Source of the DNA: Anaerolineales bacterium
GTDB lineage: Bacteria > Chloroflexota > Anaerolineae > Anaerolineales > E44-bin32
Reading direction: 5' to 3'
Assembly: GCA_023250385.1 (NCBI GenBank)
Contig: JAHFAU010000005.1
Span: forward strand, 1 to 30,292
Length of the DNA stretch: 30,292 nt
A program made the position numbers and the translations under genes. Shown in pieces: positions 20,706 to 27,727 of this stretch (its first letter is position 1; each line of letters begins with the position of its first letter). Below the pieces are notes generated by a model, which saw only the letters and a list, made by a program, of their open reading frames with translations, was not told where the DNA came from and did no database searches.

Positions 20706-21860
20706 TTAGCGAGAGCCTGTCCGGGCTGTCTGGTCTTTCAGCAGACGATCGAGTTCTTGCTGTTCTTTGTGCTGGGCGCGGAAGAAATCCTTCATGAACG
20801 CGGAGCGCCTGAGTTGGATCGCCATGGGAGCCACCGCCCGAACGTCCTTGGGGGAGGCTAGCAGCCGGCCATCGGCAACCGCGTGAGCCCGGGCGGCTTC
20901 GAACAGGGTGATCTCGGCCCGCAACGAGTCGATCCCCAGTTGTTTGATCAGGTTCAGCCCGAAGCGCTCTGCCTGGCGCGAGAGCTCCACCTTCGGAAGC
21001 GCCTCGCGGGCGTTTTGCAGCTCGGCCCGAACTGATTCGGTTGAGAGAGCGTATTCCCTAATCACTTGTCGCGGGTTGCTGCGAAACGATATCGCCCTGC
21101 GATAGCCTTCCAGGCGCTGGGGTTTGCTCTGCAGGCCGCGCACCAATACCCGTAGCCCGAACCGATCGAGAATCTGGGGACGCAAACGGCCCTCCTCCGG
21201 ATTCATCGAGCCGACCAGCAGGAAGCGGGAGCGATAGCTGGCCGCGGTCCCGCCCCTCCGCACGGTGTAGGAGCCTTGGGCCGCCGCGTCCAGGATCGAG
21301 TCGACGATTTCATCCGAGAGTAAGTTCACCTCGTCGACATAGAGCAGGTTGCGATCGGCGCGGGCTAGGATCCCGCGCCTCAACCGCATCCGACGCGGCA
21401 TTGGGGCGTGCTCATCGATTCCCCCGATCACGTCATCCAGTCCGGAGTTCAACGGCAGTTCGATGAGTTGAACCCGGTCCCGATAGGTGAGGGGCTGACC
21501 CTCGCCGTACTTGCGGGCGCAATCCGGACAAACCTCGTCCAGCCCGCCGCCCTCGATGTCTTCCGGCAGACAACCGTAGGCACACAGACTCCGATCGACC
21601 TCGGGGAGCAGGCCGGCAAGGCTGCGTACCGCGGTGGTCTTCCCCGTGCCTCGAGTGCCGATCAAGAGCACGCCGTCAACATTCGGGTTGATGAGTCCCA
21701 GCAGTAGTGCCAGTTTCATCTCAGTCTGTCCAACGATGGCCAGAAAGGGAAACGGCAGCTCCTCGGCAAGCCCGAGTTCTTCGGTCAGCGGGGCTTCCAA
21801 GAAGCGGCGCGAGCTCGCTCGATCCAGCAATTGAGTCAGGCTGCGAACCTGCTCGCTCAT
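20706..21860 (-). CDS. BchI/ChlI-like AAA+ ATPase (magnesium-chelatase subunit I family)
   Basis: The 384-residue protein resembles the ATPase subunit of Mg-chelatase. It shows the N-terminal FPFLAIVGQTEMKLAL, Walker A GTRGTGKTT near 68-76, the family insert with a CxxxC and a CPDC pair (about 93-118), Walker B NLLYVDEVNLL, and the arginine-containing RPQILDRFGLRV. No BchD or BchH partner is in the window and nothing else indicates chlorophyll synthesis, so it more likely belongs to a related ATPase system, such as MoxR-like chaperones acting with a VWA protein or cobalt chelation; which one is open. ATG at 21860 overlaps the thioesterase stop as ATGA. It is the last gene of its operon. Confidence 0.85.
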   Translation of the reverse strand: MSEQVRSLTQLLDRASSRRFLEAPLTEELGLAEELPFPFLAIVGQTEMKLALLLGLINPNVDGVLLIGTRGTGKTTAVRSLAGLLPEVDRSLCAYGCLPEDIEGGGLDEVCPDCARKYGEGQPLTYRDRVQLIELPLNSGLDDVIGGIDEHAPMPRRMRLRRGILARADRNLLYVDEVNLLSDEIVDSILDAAAQGSYTVRRGGTAASYRSRFLLVGSMNPEEGRLRPQILDRFGLRVLVRGLQSKPQRLEGYRRAISFRSNPRQVIREYALSTESVRAELQNAREALPKVELSRQAERFGLNLIKQLGIDSLRAEITLFEAARAHAVADGRLLASPKDVRAVAPMAIQLRRSAFMKDFFRAQHKEQQELDRLLKDQTARTGSR

Positions 21861-22354
21861 GCGGACGCCTCTTGTGCTTCGCGTTTCAGGCGCGCCAGCC
21901 GCTCCGCCTGGCGGCGTTCGCCGCGCGCCATGCGGAGCGATTCGGACTCCGTCTCCGCAACCAAGCGAGGCACCCGGGTCGGCCGGCCCCGGCCATCCAG
22001 AGCGACGTATACCAGGTAAGCCGTGTTGGTGTGAGTGCGGACGCCGGTCAGGGGGTCCTCGGCGGTAACTTGCACTCGGGTCTCGAGCGATGAATTGCCG
22101 ACAAAGGTTACCTCTGCCTCCAGGATGACCAGGTCGCCAATCCGGATCGGCGAGTGAAAGCTCATCTGATCAATCGCCACCGTGACGACGGGTTTCTGGG
22201 CGTGTCGGGCGGCCGCGAGTCCGCCTGCCTCATCGGCGAGCTTCATGATCCAGCCGCCATGGACCGCGCCCCGCAGGTTGGCGAACTGAGGCTGCATGAG
22301 TTGGCTGAGGGTGACCCGGGAGGCGCTGCCGGGTTTGGAGACGCCGGCCGTCAA
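21857..22354 (-). CDS. Hotdog-fold acyl-CoA thioesterase (YciA/ACOT type)
   Basis: The enzyme hydrolyses acyl-CoA to free acid and CoA. The protein has 165 residues, a single hotdog domain (about 14-125) with NLRGAVHGGWIMKLADEAGG containing the catalytic Asp-type residue, then VTVAIDQMSFHSPIRIGDLV and VQVTAEDPLTG strands, and a charged helical tail rich in Arg, Glu and Ala. The start is TTG at 22354: it overlaps the preceding stop as TTGA and has GAGGA six bases upstream, which is good support. The chain-length preference is unknown. It lies between a small unknown gene and the BchI-like gene, and all three are joined by four-base overlaps. Confidence 0.9.
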   Translation of the reverse strand: MTAGVSKPGSASRVTLSQLMQPQFANLRGAVHGGWIMKLADEAGGLAAARHAQKPVVTVAIDQMSFHSPIRIGDLVILEAEVTFVGNSSLETRVQVTAEDPLTGVRTHTNTAYLVYVALDGRGRPTRVPRLVAETESESLRMARGERRQAERLARLKREAQEASA

Positions 22355-22728
22355 TCCATGTCCTCTTTGAATTCGCCATGATCGGCGGTGGTGAGCAGCC
22401 GGAGGTCCTCTTCAAAAATATCCATGATCTCGTAGGGAAGCTCGGCCATCATGGGCGGCAAAGGAACCGTCGCCGGCGGACGGATCTTGCCCGGCGCCGG
22501 CGGAGAGCTGCGACGATCAATCCTCTTCTCCAGGACCCGCTTGCGCAAGATGCGCGGTTCGGCCGTCAACCAACCGACGTAGAGGCCATCGATGTTGTAG
22601 ACCTGCTTTTCGCTGGTCACCCAGCCGATCCATTCGCCCATGGTGTTGTAGAGGTAGGGAAATACCATCAACGCGGCCCAATCGCCGCGACTGGTGTAGA
22701 TCGGAATGGGTTTGCGGGTGGGGGCCAA
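22351..22728 (-). CDS. Unknown 125-residue protein with two aromatic W-G strands
   Basis: I do not recognise a named family. Residues about 10-55 have a repeated aromatic pattern, GEWIGWV and then GLYVGWL, which looks like paired beta strands of a small barrel; this is followed by a basic stretch RKRVLEKRIDRR, a proline-rich linker (about 77-92) and an acidic C-terminus (DIFEEDLRLL, FKEDMD). There is no membrane segment or signal. The start used is TTG at 22728 with AGGAAG four bases upstream; the next ATG, at residue 21, would cut into the conserved-looking part. It is the first gene after the TATAAT at 22747-22752 and overlaps the thioesterase by four bases, which supports it being a real gene. 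Confidence 0.75.
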   Translation of the reverse strand: MAPTRKPIPIYTSRGDWAALMVFPYLYNTMGEWIGWVTSEKQVYNIDGLYVGWLTAEPRILRKRVLEKRIDRRSSPPAPGKIRPPATVPLPPMMAELPYEIMDIFEEDLRLLTTADHGEFKEDMD

Positions 22729-22746
22729 TAGACTTCCTGCCTACAG

Positions 22747-22752
22747 ATTATA
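22747..22752 (-). promoter_or_regulatory. -10 box for the unknown/thioesterase/BchI-like operon
   Basis: A perfect TATAAT on the minus strand lies 18 bases before the TTG start at 22728, giving a leader of about 10 bases. There is no clear -35. Confidence 0.5.
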
Positions 22753-22793
22753 CAAGCCGGGGATGCCGGGACCGATTACGACCGGCTTTCAGC

Positions 22794-23261
22794 TCAGCGG
22801 GCGTCTGAGTAGGTCCACACCCGATTCGCTGCGAAGTTCCAAAACAATGCGACGATTACCGCGACTGCCAGGGCCAGATTGGATCCCAAGGCGACCGCTT
22901 CGATTGAGAATCTCACCTCCGAAAGGAGCGGCAGCAACCGTTCCGCAAAACGGATCATTCCGGGTTCGGCCAGGACGAAGATTGGGGTGCGTATAGCCAG
23001 ACCCACCAGATTCACCAGGGCGAACTGGGTGGCCTGTTGGCGCCAATGCTTGCTGCGTGAGTCGGGATAGGTCCAGAACCGATTCCACAGAAAGTTGCTG
23101 GTCAGCGCCGCGCTGAATGAGAGGGCCTGGGCGAGGATGGCCGGGATCCCAAGGCCGCCCCGAAAGAGGTTGAAGGCGCCAAAATCTACGACCGTCCCGA
23201 TGGTGCCGACGATTGCGAACTTGGTGAAACGGGTAATTTCGCGTCGGGTTCGCTCCTTCAC
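22794..23261 (-). CDS. GtrA-family membrane protein
   Basis: A 155-residue protein with four predicted membrane helices (about 15-33, 38-58, 77-97 and 122-142), the size and layout of GtrA proteins, which are thought to move lipid-linked sugars across the membrane. Family features are FAIVGTIGTVVDFGAFN, the mid-protein SNFLWNRFWTY and the closing copy NFAANRVWTY. The start is GTG at 23261, overlapping the decarboxylase stop as GTGA with GGAG six bases upstream. A longer reading to 23327 would lie wholly inside the previous gene. It follows a UDP-glucuronate decarboxylase, consistent with a role in surface sugar delivery. Confidence 0.9.
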   Translation of the reverse strand: MKERTRREITRFTKFAIVGTIGTVVDFGAFNLFRGGLGIPAILAQALSFSAALTSNFLWNRFWTYPDSRSKHWRQQATQFALVNLVGLAIRTPIFVLAEPGMIRFAERLLPLLSEVRFSIEAVALGSNLALAVAVIVALFWNFAANRVWTYSDAR

Positions 23262-24208
23262 AACCGTCTCCGGAAGTCTTCGATCGTCCGCCGCAGGCCG
23301 TCTTCCAAGTCGATGCGGGGCTCCCAATCGAGCAGCTCTTTGGCGCGGCTGATGTCCGGCCTGCGCTGCTGCGGATCGGCCGGGCCGCGACGGTCGGAAA
23401 GCAGCTCGATGCCGGAGCGGCTGCCAGTCAGCCGGATGACGATCTCTGCCAACTCGCGTACGGTGATCTCGTGCGGGTTCCCCAGATTCAGCGGGTCGTT
23501 GACCTGGGTGATCATCAGGCGGGAGAGCCCTTCGATCAGGTCGTCGATATAGCAGAAGCTCCGGGTTTGTTCTCCATCGCCGTAAATTGTGAGCGCCTGA
23601 TTTGCGAGAGCCTGGCAGAGGAAGTTTGGCACCACTCGCCCGTCATCCAGCCGCATCCGGGGTCCGTAGGTATTGAATACTCGGGCGATCCGGGTGTCCA
23701 GCCCATGGTAACGGTGGTAGGCGGTAGTGATCGCCTCGGCGAACCGCTTGGCCTCGTCGTACATCGAACGCGGCCCGACCGGGTCAACGTGCCCCCAGTA
23801 GTCCTCCCGCTGCGGATGCACCTGTGGGTCGCCGTAGACCTCGGAGGTGGAGGTCAGCAGGAAAACCGCCTGGTTGGCCCGGGCGAGCCCGAGGGCGTTA
23901 TGAGTGCCCAGGGCCCCGACTTTAAGGGTCTGAATAGGGAGTTGAGGATAGCCATAAGGGGAGGCCGGATTGGGGCTGGCAGGCGAGGCCAGATGCCAAA
24001 TGAGGTCGACTTTGCCGGGAACGAAGATGAAATTAGAAACGTCGTGACGAATATAACGAAAGCGCTCGTGGCCGGCCAGCTGAGCGATGTTCTCGGCCTG
24101 GCCGGTGACCAGGTTGTCGATGGCGATCACTTCGTGGCCATCGGCCAGTAAGCGGTCGCACAGATGAGACCCGATGAAGCCGGCGCCGCCGGTTACGACG
24201 ATTCGCAC
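23258..24208 (-). CDS. UDP-glucuronate decarboxylase-like SDR (UDP-xylose synthase)
   Basis: A 316-residue extended short-chain dehydrogenase. The NAD-binding motif TGGAGFIG is at residues 6-13, HLASPASP near 72-79, STSEVYGDPQVHPQ from 120, and the catalytic Tyr150/Lys154 lie in PRSMYDEAKR. The HPQxEDYWGHVDPVGPRS stretch is characteristic of UXS enzymes, which oxidise and decarboxylate UDP-glucuronic acid to UDP-xylose; a dTDP-glucose dehydratase or epimerase is less likely. The start is GTG at 24208, directly before the Rossmann strand, with AGGGAAG upstream. It sits 28 bases after a lipoprotein gene and is coupled to GtrA, suggesting a surface polysaccharide or glycolipid function. Confidence 0.88.
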   Translation of the reverse strand: MRIVVTGGAGFIGSHLCDRLLADGHEVIAIDNLVTGQAENIAQLAGHERFRYIRHDVSNFIFVPGKVDLIWHLASPASPNPASPYGYPQLPIQTLKVGALGTHNALGLARANQAVFLLTSTSEVYGDPQVHPQREDYWGHVDPVGPRSMYDEAKRFAEAITTAYHRYHGLDTRIARVFNTYGPRMRLDDGRVVPNFLCQALANQALTIYGDGEQTRSFCYIDDLIEGLSRLMITQVNDPLNLGNPHEITVRELAEIVIRLTGSRSGIELLSDRRGPADPQQRRPDISRAKELLDWEPRIDLEDGLRRTIEDFRRRL

Positions 24209-24236
24209 CCGACTTCCCTGCCGCTAATCGATTCCA

Positions 24237-25817
24237 TTACGGCTTCCAATCGAAGGCGATGGTCAGGCCGTCGCCGGTGAGTGGTTGGCCGGCCCCGCTG
24301 GCGACATCCACAACCCAGAGATCGCCACGATAGACCAGGGCGACCCTGGCGGCGCTCGGTGACCAAGCCGCAGGCGCCAATTCAGCCTGGCCGATTCCAG
24401 GATCCCCTTCGGCGGGGAAGATCGATCGAAGATTGCTGCCGTCCCGGTCCATGACCATCAGTCGGTATGCACTGAGTTCACTCTTGAGCGGGGTCAGCGC
24501 CTGGAGGAAGGCGACCTGTCCGGCGATCTCTCCGCTCTGCAGGACCTGGACTGGCGAGGCAGAGGGGTAAGCGAACATGCCGGTTCGAGCGACCAGCTGA
24601 ACCTCTGCACCGCCGGGCCAGTTCACTGCCACCAGATCAAAGATCGGCGATGACCCCGGCTCCTCGAAGCCCACCGGAGACCCGTGGTCAACCAGATACA
24701 GGGTTCGGCTGTTGGAACCCCAAGTCACGCCAGGCACCCAGGCCCAATCGCTTCCGGTCAAGTACGGGGTGAGCGGAAAGAGCGGCGTGAAGCCCGGCTC
24801 GCGAGAGTCGATCAAACCCACCTCGTCCGGCCGGGCGTAGGCCAGGTGGACCCCGTCCGGGGCCCAGGCAAATGAGGTTCCCCACCATCCGTAGAGCCCG
24901 CCGGGATTGGTAGGCAGCAGCGATTCTCTTTCCACGATCCGCCCGGCCGCGCTCAGGGTCAGTAGCAGCAGGTCATTGTTGGCCTGCCAGCCCGGGGGAG
25001 ACGGACGCGGTTCGACTGTCGAGTAAGCCAACGCGGAAACGTCCGGATCGGGGGACCAGTCGGCGAAGTGCACCACGTTGCGCGCACCGGTGTCGAGCGC
25101 CTCGGCGGATGGATCCTCGAGATCGATCACCCAGAGTGAATTGAAGTCGGTCTCGTCCTGCTCGAGGCCGCGGGTAAACGCCAGCCAGCGACCATTCGCC
25201 GAAAGCTTGAATACCTGGCCATCCAAATCACCCGACACGACGACCGGCCGCCGATTGGCGGAATTCCCCTCGATGATCCATGCATTCCCGCCGGTCAGAT
25301 AGGCCAACTTCCCTTCAAGCGCAAGGGGCGAGTGAGCAACCTGGGCTCCGACCATGATGATTTCGGGCATTGGCTCCTGGGTAACGCTGCGCTGGTAAAC
25401 CTGACGCGAGATCAGCTCACCCTCTTCTTCGAGCACGCGGTAGCTGATTTCCTCGAGTCCGTTGGAGCCGGCTTGCAAGAGGCGGGTCTCCCCTTCGGGC
25501 AATCCCTCATTGCGGATGGTCTGCCGGGCGAACGGCAAGACTTGCGTCTCCACTTCGAAGCGCTCGGTCCGCCGCCAAAGCTTGACCTGGGCGCCGTCCG
25601 TAAGCACAGCATAGACGGCCGGCTCAACCCGGTCGAGTTCGCCCATTTGAATCCCGGCTTGTTCGACCGCGGATTGCACCGTGGATCCGGCGGGGAGATT
25701 GACTTCCAGGCGCGCGCCGTCCACTGCAATGCTGACCAGGACCGTCCCGGCGGTGGCTTTTGGGCCTACACAACCTGAAACCAGCACGAGCAAGAGGGCG
25801 GCGATGGTTGGTTTCAT
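24237..25817 (-). CDS. Lipoprotein with DUF348, G5 and TolB-like propeller domains
   Basis: The 526-residue protein has a lipoprotein signal (hydrophobic core then VSGC, lipidated Cys16). Residues about 26-83 match DUF348 (VSIAVDGARLEVNLPAGST, AGIQMGELDRVEPA). Residues about 84-155 match a G5 domain (LPEGETRLLQAGSNG, ISYRVLEEEGE, RQVYQRSV). From about 165 to the end there are repeated beta-propeller elements with WSPD, FAWAPDGVHLAYA and AAWSPSAARVALVY, like TolB or WD40-type blades. DUF348-G5 occurs in wall-associated proteins such as YabE; here it is joined to a propeller. It should act outside the cytoplasmic membrane, probably binding cell-wall material; that is inference. ATG 25817 was chosen because it gives the signal peptide directly. 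Confidence 0.85.
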   Translation of the reverse strand: MKPTIAALLLVLVSGCVGPKATAGTVLVSIAVDGARLEVNLPAGSTVQSAVEQAGIQMGELDRVEPAVYAVLTDGAQVKLWRRTERFEVETQVLPFARQTIRNEGLPEGETRLLQAGSNGLEEISYRVLEEEGELISRQVYQRSVTQEPMPEIIMVGAQVAHSPLALEGKLAYLTGGNAWIIEGNSANRRPVVVSGDLDGQVFKLSANGRWLAFTRGLEQDETDFNSLWVIDLEDPSAEALDTGARNVVHFADWSPDPDVSALAYSTVEPRPSPPGWQANNDLLLLTLSAAGRIVERESLLPTNPGGLYGWWGTSFAWAPDGVHLAYARPDEVGLIDSREPGFTPLFPLTPYLTGSDWAWVPGVTWGSNSRTLYLVDHGSPVGFEEPGSSPIFDLVAVNWPGGAEVQLVARTGMFAYPSASPVQVLQSGEIAGQVAFLQALTPLKSELSAYRLMVMDRDGSNLRSIFPAEGDPGIGQAELAPAAWSPSAARVALVYRGDLWVVDVASGAGQPLTGDGLTIAFDWKP

Positions 25818-25845
25818 TGTGGAGCGGAAACCCCGTTGGTATAAT
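25817..25845 (+). promoter_or_regulatory. Candidate antisense promoter facing the lipoprotein gene
   Basis: On the plus strand TTGTGG, a 17-base spacer and TATAAT with an upstream TGG form a promoter-like site. No plus-strand gene follows until 26475, so transcription would run antisense to the lipoprotein gene at 25852-26445. Confidence 0.3.
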
Positions 25846-25851
25846 CGCCCG

Positions 25852-26445
25852 CTATCGCAGCTCGCCGACGATCGCAGCTTCCCCATCGGCGATGGCGAGC
25901 GAAGTGATTCGGATCCCCGTGGCAACGGAGCCGAGTTTGCCAGTGAAGGCCTCTGTAAGCAAATCTGAAAGTCCTTGCTTCAACTTGTTGGGGACCGGAA
26001 CCGGGCCTACTTGGGCGGTCGTGATGTTGAAAGCCAGAGCTCCCTCGGAGTCAACCTGCGGTTGAATACTCAGCAGGGCGCTGGCTTCTATTGGACCTGC
26101 ACTGGCGACTCCGAAAATCTGGATTTCTCCCGCCTGCAGCCGGACCTGCGGCTCTTTGAGGAGAGGGTTCTGGGCCTCGGCCATCCGGGCCGCAAGGAAC
26201 GCGCTTAGCTCTCGTTCGGTGATCACCAATGCGACCCGGCCGTTGATCGGATCGGCCTCGAGTGCCGACCGCCAGGTGTCTTCAAGCTGTAGGGCTTCAA
26301 GAGTGGAGAACTGGATAGGTTCTGAGGGTGGATGGGGGCCTCCAACGTTGATCTGGCAGGCCAACCCGGCCAGCATCAGAATGCACGCGGAAAGACCAAG
26401 CTCAAACCGGGGTACAGGGGCGCGATTTTCCTCAAAGCGGTTCAC
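25852..26445 (-). CDS. Lipoprotein of unknown function (possible lipid-binding TULIP-like fold)
   Basis: A 197-residue protein with a lipoprotein signal: a basic/polar N-terminus, a hydrophobic stretch and the lipobox LAGLAC (Cys about 30). The mature part begins with a helix, then VALVITERELSAFLAARM and alternating beta strands (VRLQAGEIQIFGVAS, ASALLSIQPQVDSEGALAFNI) ending with ITSLAIADGEAAIVGEL. This pattern is reminiscent of DUF2993/LmeA-like lipid-binding proteins, but I am not certain. The start is probably GTG at 26445, since the reading frame upstream crosses the promoter box at 26467-26475. No ribosome site is visible and the leader would be only about 15 bases. It is first in the operon with the G5 lipoprotein, decarboxylase and GtrA genes. 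Confidence 0.78.
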   Translation of the reverse strand: MNRFEENRAPVPRFELGLSACILMLAGLACQINVGGPHPPSEPIQFSTLEALQLEDTWRSALEADPINGRVALVITERELSAFLAARMAEAQNPLLKEPQVRLQAGEIQIFGVASAGPIEASALLSIQPQVDSEGALAFNITTAQVGPVPVPNKLKQGLSDLLTEAFTGKLGSVATGIRITSLAIADGEAAIVGELR

Positions 26446-26466
26446 AGGTTTGGAAAACGGGGCGGG

Positions 26467-26475
26467 ATTATAGCA
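26467..26475 (-). promoter_or_regulatory. Extended -10 promoter of the lipoprotein/UXS/GtrA operon
   Basis: On the minus strand the site reads TGCTATAAT, the same nine bases as at 18234-18242. It abuts the scpB ATG (26475-26477), so the two divergent units share the region and scpB must use a promoter inside the lipoprotein gene's 5' end or start close to its ATG. Confidence 0.55.
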
Positions 26476-27005
26476 TGCAGGTGAAACCACGGCCTCTTCA
26501 GCAACGGCTGGAGGCGGTGCTGCTGGCCGCGCCGGGACCGGCCAGCCTTGAACAACTGGCGGTCGCGCTGCAGGTCTCGCCGGCCTTGGTGAACGAGGCC
26601 CTGGAGAGCCTTGAAGCCGATTACCGCAGTCGTGGCTTGCGGCTGCAGCGCCATCGAGGCCGGGCCCAACTTACGACGGCTCCCGAGTACGCCGAGGACG
26701 TTGAGCGCTTCTTACAGCTGGATAGCCGAACCCGGTTGAGTCGGGCGGCAGTTGAGGTGTTAGCCATCATCGGGTATAAGCAGCCGGTAACCAGACCCGC
26801 CATCGATTCCATCCGGGGAGTCAATTCGGATGCCTCGCTCAAGACCCTGCTGCGACACGGCCTGATCGAGGAGACCGGCCGCAGCGCCGGGCCTGGCCGC
26901 CCGATCCTATACGGCACCAGCCCGGAGTTCCTGCAGCATTTTGGGCTGAACTCGCTGGATGAGCTCCCACCCCTGGCCGAACCAGGTGAGGCGGAGGCCA
27001 ACTGA
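26475..27005 (+). CDS. scpB: Segregation and condensation protein ScpB
   Basis: ScpB is the winged-helix (kleisin-associated) subunit of the Smc-ScpAB condensin that organises and separates chromosomes. The protein has 176 residues with two winged-helix domains (about 8-80 and 90-165). The family's core is visible as LSRAAVEVLAIIGYKQPVTRP followed by IDSIRGVNSDASLKTLL and the GRPILYGTSPEFLQHFGL ending. It is complete. The partner gene scpA, often directly upstream, is not here; a divergent lipoprotein gene takes that place. The ATG at 26475 lacks a clear ribosome site. Its TGA overlaps the rluB start, a pairing (scpB-rluB) common in bacteria. Confidence 0.95.
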   Translation: MQVKPRPLQQRLEAVLLAAPGPASLEQLAVALQVSPALVNEALESLEADYRSRGLRLQRHRGRAQLTTAPEYAEDVERFLQLDSRTRLSRAAVEVLAIIGYKQPVTRPAIDSIRGVNSDASLKTLLRHGLIEETGRSAGPGRPILYGTSPEFLQHFGLNSLDELPPLAEPGEAEAN

Positions 27006-27724
27006 CCCCACCAAAGCTGCAGAAGTTGATGGCGCAGGCCGGCCACGGCTCGAGACGAGCCTGCGAACAGATCATCCGCGAGGGGCGGGTGACCGTGAAC
27101 GGTCAGCGAGCCCAACTTGGGCTGCGAGCAGATCCGGTTTCGGACGTCATTCTGGTTGACGGAAATCGCCTCAATCCGGTCCAGCCGCTCACCTATATCC
27201 TGCTCCACAAGCCGGCAGGAGTCCTGAGTTCAGCCCGTTCCCAGGGCGGCTGGCCGACGGTGACCGAGTTGGTCGAATCGCCGGTGCGGCTCTACCCGGT
27301 CGGCCGGCTCGATCTGGAAAGCGAAGGTCTCGTCCTGCTGACCAACGACGGGGAGTTGGCCAATCGACTGACCCATCCAAGTTGGGGACATGAGAAGGAA
27401 TACCGGGTTCTAATCGATCAGGTTCCATCCGAAGATCAGCTCCGGCTGTGGCGCGAAGGAGTAACCCTGACCGACTCGCGTCACACCGGCCCGGCCCAAG
27501 CCTGGTTGGAGCAGAATCTCGGGAATGAGCCCTGGCTGCGGATCGTTCTAACCCAAGGAATGAAGCGACAGATTCGCGAGACGGCCGCAACCCTCGGACT
27601 GAAAGTCAAGCGACTGATCCGGATCCGAATGGGTGAGCTCAACTTGGGAGATCTCGACCCGGGGTCCTGGCGCGTTCTCACCGATCGGGAGATGATTCTC
27701 CTGCGGTCGGCAAAGGAGACGTAA
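27002..27724 (+). CDS. rluB: 23S rRNA pseudouridine synthase of the RluB/RsuA family, probable CTG start
   Basis: The enzyme converts a uridine in ribosomal RNA to pseudouridine; RluB acts on the large subunit. The protein has 240 residues: an N-terminal S4 RNA-binding domain (LQKLMAQAGHGSRRACEQII, about 6-60) and the catalytic domain with GRLDLESEGLVLLTNDGELANRLTHP, which contains the catalytic Asp, and GMKRQIRETAATLGLKV. The S4 domain's first helix begins before the first ATG (27029) and TTG (27026). In frame the only earlier start is CTG at 27002 (or CTG 27017), and CTG 27002 overlaps the scpB stop as CTGA with GGAGG four bases upstream. RsuA (small subunit) activity cannot be excluded, but the scpB neighbourhood favours RluB. 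Confidence 0.9.
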   Translation: MTPPKLQKLMAQAGHGSRRACEQIIREGRVTVNGQRAQLGLRADPVSDVILVDGNRLNPVQPLTYILLHKPAGVLSSARSQGGWPTVTELVESPVRLYPVGRLDLESEGLVLLTNDGELANRLTHPSWGHEKEYRVLIDQVPSEDQLRLWREGVTLTDSRHTGPAQAWLEQNLGNEPWLRIVLTQGMKRQIRETAATLGLKVKRLIRIRMGELNLGDLDPGSWRVLTDREMILLRSAKET

Positions 27725-27727
27725 CGC

